A DNA stretch of 64,000 nt from CAYQUO01 sp964420835 (GTDB lineage: Bacteria > Chloroflexota > Anaerolineae > Anaerolineales > Anaerolineaceae): positions 1-64,000 of the forward strand of contig CAYQUO010000004.1 of assembly GCA_964420835.1 (NCBI GenBank), written 5' to 3'. A model generated the notes under the pieces. That model searched no databases, had not been told where the DNA came from, and saw nothing but the letters and a program-made list of their open reading frames with translations. This document shows, in pieces, positions 25,753 through 34,088 of this stretch (the first letter of the stretch is position 1; every line of letters starts with the position of its first letter). A program made the position numbers and the translations under genes.

Positions 25753-26151
25753 ATGAGCGTACGTGGTCTGCGAGGGGCCATCACCATTCCGTCTGACCAG
25801 CCGGAAGAGATCCACTCGGCCACCCGCGAGCTGCTGGAAGCCATTCAGGCGGAAAACCCGGGGTTGAGGGTGGAGGATGTGGCCAGCATCCTCTTCACAG
25901 TAACCCCGGACATTCGCTCCGCCTTCCCGGCAACAGCCGCCCGCAGGTTGGGGTGGAAGTCCACCCCGTTGGCCTGTGCCCTTGAGATCCCTGTGCCCGG
26001 CAGCCTGCCCCTCTGCATCCGGCTGTTGCTGCATTGGAATACGGACATCCCCCAGTCGGCGGTCAGGCACGTTTATCTTCGTGAGGCAGCCTCTCTGCGA
26101 CCTGACCTTGCGAATCCCCGGGGGGCTAATGAAACAACCAAATCCGGTTGA
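25753..26151 (+). CDS. aroH: Chorismate mutase, AroH type
   Basis: Rearranges chorismate to prephenate. The 132-residue protein matches the trimeric AroH fold of Bacillus: VRGLRGAIT with the active-site Arg at the N-terminus, the ILFTVTPDIRSAFPATAAR block, and the MHV/RHVYL-type ending RHVYLREA before a short tail. ATG 25753 is preceded by AGGAGG at 25742-25747. It is the first structural gene after the Phe/Tyr attenuator, and the whole downstream operon should be under that control. Confidence 0.93.
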   Translation: MSVRGLRGAITIPSDQPEEIHSATRELLEAIQAENPGLRVEDVASILFTVTPDIRSAFPATAARRLGWKSTPLACALEIPVPGSLPLCIRLLLHWNTDIPQSAVRHVYLREAASLRPDLANPRGANETTKSG

Positions 26152-26187
26152 AGTTATCATCCATCATTTTTTCAAGGAGGTGCCATC

Positions 26188-27210
26188 ATGATGATCATCA
26201 TGAACACGGAAGCCAGGCCCGAGCAGATTGAAAGTGTGATCCGACGCGTGGAGGCCAACGGGTTTAAGACCCATCTTTCCAGGGGGGAGGAACGCACGAT
26301 CATCGGTGTCGTCGGCAACAACCCCATCAAGACCCGCGAGCAGTTCCTCTATATGCCGGGCGTGGACCGTATCGTCCCCATCTCGCGCCCATACAAGATC
26401 GCCTCGCGCGAATTCATCAGCCAGGATACCGTTTTCCCCCTGGATGGTGTCCAGATCGGGGGGGATGACATCGTCATTATTGCAGGCCCCTGCTCCGTGG
26501 AAAGCCGCAGCCAGTTGCTCGAAACCGCCTACGCCATCCGCGAGGCGGGTGCACACGCCCTGCGCGGCGGAGCCTACAAACCCCGTTCCAGCCCCTATTC
26601 CTTCCAGGGCCTGGGTGAGGAAGGTCTGGAGATCCTGGCCGAAGCCCGGCAATGCACCGGTCTGCCGGTCGTCACGGAGGTGATGGCACCGGAACAGGTC
26701 CCCCTGGTCGCCAGTTACGCGGATGTGCTGCAGATCGGCATGCGCAACATGCAAAACTTTCCCCTGCTGCACGCAGCCGGGGAGAGCCAGCACCCGGTCC
26801 TATTAAAACGGGGCAATTCGGCAACGATCGAGGAACTGCTGATGGCGGCCGAATACATCCTTTCCCATGGCAACCGGCGGGTGGTCCTTTGCGAACGCGG
26901 GATCCGCACCTTTGAGACCGCCACCCGCAACACAACCGACATCAACGCCATACCGGTGCTAAAATCCCTCACCCACCTGCCGGTGATCCTGGACCCCAGC
27001 CACAGCACGGGGCATTGGGAATATGTGCTGCCGGTCGCCCGGGCAGCCGTGGCCGCCGGAGCCGATGGGCTGATTGTGGAGGTTCACCCAAACCCGGAGG
27101 AAGCCCTCTCGGACGGCGGACAATCCCTTAAACCGGAACGGTTGGCGCTGCTGGTGAAACAGGTGCAGGCCATCGCCCGGGAGATCAACAGGGGCAGCCA
27201 GGATGGATGA
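26188..27210 (+). CDS. aroF: 3-deoxy-7-phosphoheptulonate synthase (DAHP synthase)
   Basis: First step of the shikimate pathway, from phosphoenolpyruvate and erythrose 4-phosphate. The 340-residue protein has an N-terminal ferredoxin-like (ACT-like) regulatory domain of about 70 residues, as in the Thermotoga type, which mediates feedback inhibition by Tyr/Phe. The barrel shows VIIAGPCSVES, LRGGAYKPRSSPYSFQG and DPSHSTGHWEYV. The start lies behind AAGGAGGTG. The stop overlaps the tyrA start by 8 nt. Confidence 0.95.
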   Translation: MMIIMNTEARPEQIESVIRRVEANGFKTHLSRGEERTIIGVVGNNPIKTREQFLYMPGVDRIVPISRPYKIASREFISQDTVFPLDGVQIGGDDIVIIAGPCSVESRSQLLETAYAIREAGAHALRGGAYKPRSSPYSFQGLGEEGLEILAEARQCTGLPVVTEVMAPEQVPLVASYADVLQIGMRNMQNFPLLHAAGESQHPVLLKRGNSATIEELLMAAEYILSHGNRRVVLCERGIRTFETATRNTTDINAIPVLKSLTHLPVILDPSHSTGHWEYVLPVARAAVAAGADGLIVEVHPNPEEALSDGGQSLKPERLALLVKQVQAIAREINRGSQDG

Positions 27211-28063
27211 TGACCCTGCTTTCTTTTCCAGGGCAACTGTGGCGATCGCTGGGCTCGGCCTGATGGGCGGCTCGCTGGCACTGGCATTGCGCGGCAAATG
27301 CGCCTCGCTCATCGGTTTCGACCCTGACCCGGAGGTGGTCGCGCTGGCCTTGAAAATGGGGGCGGTTGATGCGTGCAGCACCCGGCCCACCGAGATCCTC
27401 CCCAAGGCCGATCTCGTTGTTCTGGCAGCGCCTGTTTTCCAGATCATTCGCCTGCTGGAAGACCTGCCCTCCCTGCACCCTGGCGGTGCCATCGTCCTGG
27501 ATCTCGGCTCCACCAAGGAGCGCATCGTTGAAACCATGGCGGCGTTGCCGGAAAGGTTTGACCCCATTGGCGGGCATCCCATGTGCGGCAAAGAACATGG
27601 CGGGCTGGCTTACGCCGATGCCGCCTTGTTCCAAGGCGCTAACTTCGCTTTCACCCCCCTGCAGCGCACCTCGGCCAGGGCGAGATCAGCAGTGGCCGAA
27701 CTGGCAGCATTGATCGGCGCTCTCCCCCTCTGGATGCAGCCGGACGTCCACGACCGCTGGGCGGCCGCCACCAGCCACCTGCCCTACCTTGTCGCCTGCA
27801 TGGTGTCCGCCGTCGTCCCGCCCGAGACCTCTCCCCTGGCCGGCCCGGGATACCGGGGAGTCACCAGGCTGGCGGAAAGCCCGCCCGAGGTCATGATGGA
27901 CGTTCTGGCCACCAACCGCGAAAACATCCTCCATGTCCTGCAGAATTTCCAGCGGGAACTGGAGTGGGTCAACACCCACCTGGCGCATGCGGATCATTCC
28001 ATCCTCCAGGAAAGGCTTACCCGGGCGCGCGCACAACGCCGCCACACCCTGAAAACCACTTAA
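27203..28063 (+). CDS. tyrA: Prephenate dehydrogenase
   Basis: NAD(P)-dependent oxidative decarboxylation of prephenate to 4-hydroxyphenylpyruvate, the tyrosine branch. The 286-residue protein has the dinucleotide fold VAIAGLGLMGGSLALAL (about 12-28), the catalytic His region GGHPMCGKEHGG, and the helical dimerisation domain with SHLPYLVA. No ACT domain is fused. It overlaps aroF by 8 nt. Confidence 0.94.
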   Translation: MDDDPAFFSRATVAIAGLGLMGGSLALALRGKCASLIGFDPDPEVVALALKMGAVDACSTRPTEILPKADLVVLAAPVFQIIRLLEDLPSLHPGGAIVLDLGSTKERIVETMAALPERFDPIGGHPMCGKEHGGLAYADAALFQGANFAFTPLQRTSARARSAVAELAALIGALPLWMQPDVHDRWAAATSHLPYLVACMVSAVVPPETSPLAGPGYRGVTRLAESPPEVMMDVLATNRENILHVLQNFQRELEWVNTHLAHADHSILQERLTRARAQRRHTLKTT

Positions 28064-28079
28064 AATCAAGGAACATGCC

Positions 28080-29420
28080 ATGAATCTCATCTCTTCCCCC
28101 GGCACCCCATTAAAAGGCACTGCAGCCCTTCCGGGCGACAAATCCATCTCCCACCGCTCCGCCTTGTTTGCCGCCATTGCCTATGGGCAGAGCCGGATGG
28201 AGAACTTTCTGGATGCCGGTGTGACACGGGCCATGCTCGACTCTTTGACAGCCCTTGGTGTCCCCTGGCAACTTGAAGGGGGGACTCTTACGGTCGAGGG
28301 CCGGGGTGTTCAGGGGCTCAAACCGCCGGATTCCCCCCTGCAATGTGGTAATTCCGGCACCACCATCCGCCTGCTGGCGGGCGCACTGGCAGCAGCCAAC
28401 CTCCCTGCCGTGCTGGACGGTTCTGCCGGCTTGCGCAGGCGTCCAATGGAGCGCATTGTCGACCCGCTGAGACAAATGGGCGTGGACATCACCTCCTGTG
28501 ATGGCCATGCCCCCCTGACTCTGCGCCCAGGCAACCACCCCTTGGTCGCACAGGAGATCAGCCTGCCGGTTGCCTCTGCCCAACTGAAAACCTGCCTGAT
28601 GCTGGCAGCCCTCGCAGCCGGGGGCACCACCATTCTGCATGAGCCCAGCCTTTCCCGGGATCACAGCGAGCGCTTGTTCAGCCAGATGGGGGTAACCATT
28701 GGGAACGGGCAAGCCCGGCCTGGCAACACCCCCCATACCGTGCGCATCACTCCGCCTTCCCCGCTCATTCTCAAGCCCCTGTCGCTACACCTTCCGGGCG
28801 ATTTCTCCGCCGCCGCCTTTCTGATCGTCGCCGCCCTCATCACGCCCGGCTCAGCCATCACCTTGAAGAACATCGGTCTGAACGCCACCCGCACCGGCAT
28901 GCTGGATGCACTCCTGGCCATGGGGGGAAAGTTGAGGATTTCCAACCAATCCTCCAGCGGGGGCGAACCCACGGGGGACCTCACCATCAGGCACAGCCGC
29001 CTCCATGGTATCGCCATCAACGGGGAGCAGGTGGTCAAGATGATCGATGAATTCCCGGCTTTCGCTGTGGCTGCAGCCTGTGCCAACGGGATTACCACCG
29101 TCAGCGATGCAACCGAATTGCGCACCAAGGAATCCGACCGCATCGCCGGCATCTGCAGCGAACTGCGCACCCTGGGAGTGGAGATCGTGGAGAAGCCGGA
29201 TGGTTTTGTTGTTCAGGGGGGAAAACCCCTTTCCGGGGGTGTTGTTTCCCCCCACGGCGACCACCGCCTGGCTATGTCTTTGGCGGTTGCTGGCGGGGCA
29301 GCCAGCGGGCCGGTAACCATACAGGATGCCAATATCATTCACGAATCCTTCCCCGGTTTCATTGAAACCGCCCGATCCCTGGGCAGCAACCTGGCCCTGG
29401 AGGGAGCAAGTGTCTCCTGA
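28080..29420 (+). CDS. aroA: 5-enolpyruvylshikimate-3-phosphate synthase
   Basis: Joins shikimate 3-phosphate and phosphoenolpyruvate. The 446-residue protein has the N-terminal PGDKSISHRSALFAAIA, the LQCGNSGTTIRLLAG segment with an NSGTT motif, the RRPMERIVDPLRQMG block, and the C-terminal ELRTKESDRI and HGDHRLAMSL. The Gly at LQCGNSGT and surrounding residues follow the common bacterial pattern; class I versus II sensitivity was not assigned. It lies 16 nt after tyrA and overlaps aroE by 11 nt. Confidence 0.95.
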   Translation: MNLISSPGTPLKGTAALPGDKSISHRSALFAAIAYGQSRMENFLDAGVTRAMLDSLTALGVPWQLEGGTLTVEGRGVQGLKPPDSPLQCGNSGTTIRLLAGALAAANLPAVLDGSAGLRRRPMERIVDPLRQMGVDITSCDGHAPLTLRPGNHPLVAQEISLPVASAQLKTCLMLAALAAGGTTILHEPSLSRDHSERLFSQMGVTIGNGQARPGNTPHTVRITPPSPLILKPLSLHLPGDFSAAAFLIVAALITPGSAITLKNIGLNATRTGMLDALLAMGGKLRISNQSSSGGEPTGDLTIRHSRLHGIAINGEQVVKMIDEFPAFAVAAACANGITTVSDATELRTKESDRIAGICSELRTLGVEIVEKPDGFVVQGGKPLSGGVVSPHGDHRLAMSLAVAGGAASGPVTIQDANIIHESFPGFIETARSLGSNLALEGASVS

Positions 29421-30303
29421 GGCGGGAAGTGCCCGGGGCTGGCACCTGGGACTGGTCGGCTGGCCGTTGGAGCACAGCCTTTCCCCCCCACTGCACAAGG
29501 CCGCATTGAGGAGCCTTGGGCTTGAAGGCAAATACGACCTCCTTCCCGTTCCCCCACTCCCCGAAGGGCAGGTGGGAGTTGAAGACATTATGGGACGATT
29601 AAGAAATGGCGGCCTGCACGGCTTGAACGTAACCATCCCGCACAAGCAAACCGTCGTCCCGCTTGTTGATGAATGTACACCGGTTGCCGAAGCGGTGGGG
29701 GCAGTGAACACGATCATCCCACGGAATGGCAAACTCGTTGGCGACAATACGGATTCCCCCGCCTTCTACACCGACCTCCGCAAGCAGGCCTGGCAGCAGG
29801 AAAAACCGGAAGGAGGCCGGGCGCTGGTTCTGGGTGCAGGTGGAGCCGCCCGGGCGGTAACGTTTGCCCTCATCCGCCAGGGCTGGGGCGTAATCCTGTA
29901 TTCCCGAACATTTCAAAAGGCGGCGGATATCGCCTCATCCTTTGCGCTGTTCCCCGGCATGGCACGCGCCATGCCATCGCTTACGGAAGAATCAGACATC
30001 CAGGTTGATCTGGTCGTTAATGCAACGCCCGTGGGAATGTGGCCAAACTCCGATGCATGCGTCTGGCCACAGGGTCTTCCCCTTCCAGCCGGGGCGGCCG
30101 TGTATGACCTGGTCTACAATCCGCCGGTTACCTCGCTGGTGCGCCTTGCCCGCCAAGCGGGGCACCCGGCTGTCAGCGGTCTGGGGATGCTGGTTGAGCA
30201 GGCTGCCTTGGCTTTCACCGCCTGGACCGGGCTGGTGCCGGATCGGGCAGACATGACCGCCGCCGCCAATCGTCATCTCGGGGAAGGATGGCCCCGATCA
30301 TGA
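29410..30303 (+). CDS. aroE: Shikimate dehydrogenase
   Basis: NADPH-dependent reduction of 3-dehydroshikimate. The 297-residue protein starts at GTG 29410 (behind GGAGGGA, inside the aroA end) and contains LVGWPLEHSLSPPLHKAAL, the catalytic Lys motif GLNVTIPHKQTVVP, NTDSPAFYTDL-type DNTDSPAF, and the nucleotide loop VLGAGGAARAV. An in-frame ATG at 29326 would add 28 residues that do not match the family. Its TGA overlaps the ATG of the following unknown ORF (ATGA). Confidence 0.93.
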   Translation: MSPEAGSARGWHLGLVGWPLEHSLSPPLHKAALRSLGLEGKYDLLPVPPLPEGQVGVEDIMGRLRNGGLHGLNVTIPHKQTVVPLVDECTPVAEAVGAVNTIIPRNGKLVGDNTDSPAFYTDLRKQAWQQEKPEGGRALVLGAGGAARAVTFALIRQGWGVILYSRTFQKAADIASSFALFPGMARAMPSLTEESDIQVDLVVNATPVGMWPNSDACVWPQGLPLPAGAAVYDLVYNPPVTSLVRLARQAGHPAVSGLGMLVEQAALAFTAWTGLVPDRADMTAAANRHLGEGWPRS

Positions 30304-30737
30304 AACCATCGCGAATCCTGCAGTACTATTTCTTTTCCAATTGCGATCGCCATACCCGGAAGAGGGTTCCCGGCGTTGTGCAGGGAATTCGGGAGGACCA
30401 CAATTCACCGAACTCACGCCAACTGCCAGGGCTGTCCAGGGAACAAAGGCGGGCAAACCGGAACCGGCTCGACCGCTTCCGGGAAATATTAAAGGCGCTC
30501 CGGATCGCCATTCCACAACCAATGTTCGCCCTGGCTCCGCAAAGTTCCGCCCCGGCGAAGTGTACCTCCAACCGCTTTACGGCGGAAACCCTGGCAAGGG
30601 CACTCCCCGGCACGACCCAAGCAATTGTATTCGAGCAAGGTGGCATGGACTCGATCCGCATCTTTCTTGCCGCCACCCGTCCAGGCCCGATGAAACCCGT
30701 GGAACGGTTCCCAACCAGGTGCAGAAAGGTGGTTTGA
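30300..30737 (+). CDS. Unknown ORF between aroE and aroC
   Basis: A 145-codon frame whose ATG overlaps the aroE stop (ATGA) and whose own TGA lies 2 nt before the aroC ATG, so it fills the operon gap exactly. GGAAGGA precedes it by about 11 nt. It opens MKPSRILQYYFFSNCDR and is then Arg/Gln/Pro-rich without a recognisable domain, signal or membrane segment. Codon use is less biased than in neighbouring genes, and frames on both strands stay open here, so it could also be decayed sequence. I cannot assign a function. Confidence 0.4.
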   Translation: MKPSRILQYYFFSNCDRHTRKRVPGVVQGIREDHNSPNSRQLPGLSREQRRANRNRLDRFREILKALRIAIPQPMFALAPQSSAPAKCTSNRFTAETLARALPGTTQAIVFEQGGMDSIRIFLAATRPGPMKPVERFPTRCRKVV

Positions 30738-30739
30738 TT

Positions 30740-31912
30740 ATGTCGTTGCGCTTCCTGACCGCAGGAGAATCTCATGGGCCGGCGTTGACTGCCATCCTGG
30801 AAGGTCTGCCCGCCGGGCTGCCGCTGGATGTGGATGTTTTTCAACAGGACCTGGCCCGCCGCCAAAAGGGTGCAGGCGCCGGCCCCCGTATGAAACTGGA
30901 ACGGGATGCAGTAAAAATCCTGGGAGGGGTGATGGAAGGGGTCACAACCGGGGCTCCACTGGCCCTGCTGATCGAGAACAGTGACTTCTCCCGCTGGCGC
31001 GGCAGGGCGGTCGCCCCCTTCACCATCCCACGGCCCGGGCATGCCGATCTGGCCGGGGCGATTAAATATGGATACCATGACCTGCGGCCATCCCTGGAGC
31101 GCGCCTCGGCCCGTGAAACGGCCGCCCGGGTTGCGGTGGGGGCTGCCTGCCGGCAACTGCTTTTGCAGTTCAAGATCCAGGTGGGCGGTTACGTATGCTC
31201 CATCGGGGACGTTACCGCCCGCCTTGATGACATGCCCATCCAGGAAAGGATCACTGCCGCCTTGAATTCCGATGTGTCCTGCCCGGACCCGGTTGCCTCC
31301 CGCACCATGCAACAGCGCATCCGGTCGACCACGCAGGCAAAAGATACGCTGGGCGGGGTGATCGAAGTGGCTGCAGTGGGACTCCCTGCCGGGCTCGGCT
31401 CCCATGTCCAGTGGGACAGGAGGCTGGATTCCCGGCTTGGCGCGGCTGTTCTGGGCATCCAGTCCGTAAAGGGTGTTGAGATCGGCCCCGCATTCGAGAA
31501 CACCCGCCTGCCGGGCACACAAGTGCAGGACCCCATTCGCCTGGAGGGTGGGCGGATCACCCGCACGGGGAACCGTTCCGGCGGATTGGAAGGTGGTATG
31601 ACCACGGGGCAGCCTCTGCTGGTCCGTGCCGCCTTGAAACCCATTGCCACAACGCTTGCACCCCAGCAAAGCGTGGATCTTCAGAGCGGACAGGAGGTCG
31701 CCACGCAGTACGAGCGCTCCGACTTCTGCCAGGTGCCAAGGGCGGTCGTGATCGTGGAGGCCATGGTCGCCTTCGTCCTCGCAGCAGCGATGATCGAAAA
31801 ACTGGGCGGGGATACACTGCCGGAACTGCTCTCACGGTTTGCAGGCCTGCGCCAGGCGCGGCTATCCGACCTGCCAATGGACGGCGTGGAGCACACTTGG
31901 TGGCCGGAATGA
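30740..31912 (+). CDS. aroC: Chorismate synthase
   Basis: FMN-dependent last shared step, EPSP to chorismate. The 390-residue protein starts MSLRFLTAGESHGPALTAIL and carries GHADLAGAIKYGYHDLRPSLERASARETAARVA split across the family signatures, TGNRSGGLEGGMTTG, and the ending FVLAAAMIEKLGGD. The frame is open far upstream (to 30341), but the family start and AAAGGTGG at 30725-30732 fix ATG 30740. The stop overlaps aroKB (ATGA). Confidence 0.95.
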   Translation: MSLRFLTAGESHGPALTAILEGLPAGLPLDVDVFQQDLARRQKGAGAGPRMKLERDAVKILGGVMEGVTTGAPLALLIENSDFSRWRGRAVAPFTIPRPGHADLAGAIKYGYHDLRPSLERASARETAARVAVGAACRQLLLQFKIQVGGYVCSIGDVTARLDDMPIQERITAALNSDVSCPDPVASRTMQQRIRSTTQAKDTLGGVIEVAAVGLPAGLGSHVQWDRRLDSRLGAAVLGIQSVKGVEIGPAFENTRLPGTQVQDPIRLEGGRITRTGNRSGGLEGGMTTGQPLLVRAALKPIATTLAPQQSVDLQSGQEVATQYERSDFCQVPRAVVIVEAMVAFVLAAAMIEKLGGDTLPELLSRFAGLRQARLSDLPMDGVEHTWWPE

Positions 31913-33516
31913 ACCAGCGCCTGGTTTTCCTCTATGGACCTCCCGGCTCGGGAAAAACTGCTGCGGGCAGGGCGCTCGCCCAGGCGCTTCGCTGGGACTT
32001 CCATGATCTCGACTCGCTGATTGTCAATTCCAGCGGCATGAGCATTGCCGATATTTTTGAGTCGGAAGGCGAAACCGGTTTCCGGCAGCGTGAAAGGACG
32101 GAACTGACGCGGTTGCTGGCCGAAGCCAAAGGGGTCTGCGCCCTGGGAGGGGGGGCATTGCTGAACCCGGACAGCCGGACCGCTGTCGAACAGGCGGGGG
32201 TGGTCCTCATCCTCGATGCCCCTGCTGAAACCCTTCATGAACGCCTGCGAATGGACCCCCATCCCCGCCCGTTGCTGACCCCTGACCCTAAAACCGGGCT
32301 GGCGAACCTGCTGGCAGCCCGGAACGAACATTACTCCTCGTTCCCCAACCATGTCTTAACACAAGGCTTATCCCCCGAACAGGTTGCCCGGGAAGCCCAG
32401 GTGGTTCTGGGTGCCTTCCAGATCGACCCACCCTCCATGTTGGATGCTAGCACCGCTGTTCGCATCCAGATGGGAGGCCTGGAAACGATCGGCAGCCACC
32501 TGAGGGAACACGGTCTGGCGGGGCCGGTCATTCTGGTCAGCGATACCCATGTGGGCCCGCTCTACGCCCGCCAGGTCCTCTCCTCCCTTGAGCGGTCAGG
32601 ATATACAACCCGGTCCATACTCATCCCCGCCGGCGAACGGACTAAAAACCTGCAAACCGTCGCCGGGTTGTGGAAGGGCTTTCTCTCTGCAGGAATGGAA
32701 CGGGGAAGCACGGTGCTTGCGCTGGGCGGCGGCGTGGTGGGCGACCTGGCAGGCTTTGCCGCTTCAACCTACAAACGGGGCGCCGCCTGGGTGGTGCTGC
32801 CCACCTCCCTGCTGGCCATGGTGGATGCCAGCCTGGGCGGCAAGACCGGCATTGACCTGCCCGAGGGGAAGAACCTGGTGGGGGCCTTTCATCCCCCCCG
32901 CCTCGTGCTGGCCGACCCGAAAACCCTGGCCACCCTGCCGGATGTGGAACTGCGCAGCGGACTGGTGGAAGCTCTGAAACATGGGATCATTGCCGACCAA
33001 CCGTTGTTCGACATGTGCACCGAATTGGATATTGCGTCCATTTCGGCAGGCAACCTCGACCGCCTGGAAAGGATCATCCACAGGGCGGTTGCGGTCAAGG
33101 TCCAAGTGATCCAGGTTGACCCTTATGAGAAAGGCTGGCGCGCCGTGCTCAACCTGGGACACACCATTGGCCATGCGCTGGAACTGGCATCGGGTTACCG
33201 TCTGCGGCACGGCGAGGCGGTTGCAATTGGTCTGGTCATCGAAGCACGCCTAGCGGAAGCGGTCGGGGTGGCCGAACCCGGCCTGGCGGATGGGTTCGGC
33301 TCCGCTTTGGCACGCTTGGGGCTTCCCATCCGCATCCCGCCAGCCCTGGACCTCGCAAGGATCCGGGAGGCCATTGCCCAGGACAAAAAGATGACCAATG
33401 GGCGGGTGAGGTTTCCCCTGCCGGTAAAAATCGGCCAGGCTATGATCGGAATTGAAATTGAGGATTGGAGGCTGGATGAAGTACTCGGTACTGGTCCTGC
33501 ACGGGCCCAACCTTAA
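31909..33516 (+). CDS. aroKB: Shikimate kinase / 3-dehydroquinate synthase fusion
   Basis: A 535-residue bifunctional protein. Residues 1-165 are shikimate kinase: P-loop GPPGSGKTAAGRAL, the shikimate-binding DLDSLI and ETGFRQRE, and ALGGGALL. Residues about 180-530 are the NAD- and metal-dependent dehydroquinate synthase: PAGERTKNL, GGGVVGDLAGFAASTYKRG, LLAMVDASLGGKTGIDLPEGKN, the metal ligands in LVEALKHGI, and GHTIGHALE. The fusion joins pathway steps 2 and 5, which are not consecutive. It overlaps aroC by 4 nt, and aroQ begins inside its last 41 nt. Confidence 0.95.
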   Translation: MNQRLVFLYGPPGSGKTAAGRALAQALRWDFHDLDSLIVNSSGMSIADIFESEGETGFRQRERTELTRLLAEAKGVCALGGGALLNPDSRTAVEQAGVVLILDAPAETLHERLRMDPHPRPLLTPDPKTGLANLLAARNEHYSSFPNHVLTQGLSPEQVAREAQVVLGAFQIDPPSMLDASTAVRIQMGGLETIGSHLREHGLAGPVILVSDTHVGPLYARQVLSSLERSGYTTRSILIPAGERTKNLQTVAGLWKGFLSAGMERGSTVLALGGGVVGDLAGFAASTYKRGAAWVVLPTSLLAMVDASLGGKTGIDLPEGKNLVGAFHPPRLVLADPKTLATLPDVELRSGLVEALKHGIIADQPLFDMCTELDIASISAGNLDRLERIIHRAVAVKVQVIQVDPYEKGWRAVLNLGHTIGHALELASGYRLRHGEAVAIGLVIEARLAEAVGVAEPGLADGFGSALARLGLPIRIPPALDLARIREAIAQDKKMTNGRVRFPLPVKIGQAMIGIEIEDWRLDEVLGTGPARAQP

Positions 33517-33928
33517 CTTGCTTGGAAAACGCGAGCCTTCGGTTTATGGCCCGGTAACGCTGGAAAGCATTAACGGGAACATCACAAAGTTGGGCAGGGA
33601 ACTGGACATGGAGGTGCGCACCTGCCAGTCGAACCACGAGGGCATCCTGATCGATGCCCTGCACGAAGCGGTTGCCTGGGCTTCAGGCGTCATCCTGAAC
33701 GCCGGCGGCTACACCCACACCTCGGTCGCTCTGCGCGATGCCATTGCCGCCATCCCCCTGCCGGTCATCGAGGTGCACCTGACCAACGTCCTGGCCCGCG
33801 AAACCTTCAGGCACACCTCGTTGATCGCACCGGTCTGTGCGGGAAGCATTTCCGGTTTTGGCCCCAACTCTTACCTGCTGGCCTTGCGGGCCCTGGACGG
33901 GATATTGAAGTCCGGGGGGAAAACCTAA
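33476..33928 (+). CDS. aroQ: 3-dehydroquinate dehydratase, type II
   Basis: Dehydrates 3-dehydroquinate to 3-dehydroshikimate. The 150-residue dodecameric enzyme shows VLHGPNLNLLGKREPSVYG, the SNHEGILIDALH catalytic Glu/His segment, NAGGYTHTSVALRDAI and EVHLTNVLARETFRHTS. ATG 33476 follows GGAGG at 33466-33470. It overlaps the aroKB end by 41 nt in another frame and closes the aro operon. Confidence 0.95.
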   Translation: MKYSVLVLHGPNLNLLGKREPSVYGPVTLESINGNITKLGRELDMEVRTCQSNHEGILIDALHEAVAWASGVILNAGGYTHTSVALRDAIAAIPLPVIEVHLTNVLARETFRHTSLIAPVCAGSISGFGPNSYLLALRALDGILKSGGKT

Positions 33929-33975
33929 CCCGCCACCTGGTACGTTGTCCGCTCAATGGATTGGATGGCAGCGAA

Positions 33976-33995
33976 GGCAGCCCGCCAGGGCTGCC
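33976..33995. other. Perfect hairpin at the end of the aro operon
   Basis: GGCAGCCC-GCCA-GGGCTGCC, 8 bp with a 4-nt loop, between converging aroQ and metY. There is no T-run on either side, so it may slow transcription or stabilise the 3' end but is not a standard terminator. Confidence 0.45.
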
Positions 33996-34088
33996 TGTCC
34001 TGCCCGGTCGTGGACTGCCTGTGCTCCGCTGGCATCCTTTGTAACCAGGGGGCTGTTCTCCCCGGCAAGGTGCAGGAAAGGCCTTTTT

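Noticed and set aside
28851..29747. 298-codon leftward ORF across aroA and aroE
   Set aside because: Antisense to two clearly recognised genes; no domain pattern.
30326..31669. 447-codon leftward ORF
   Set aside because: It is the mirror of aroC; low-complexity translation and no ribosome binding site. aroC on the other strand matches its family throughout.
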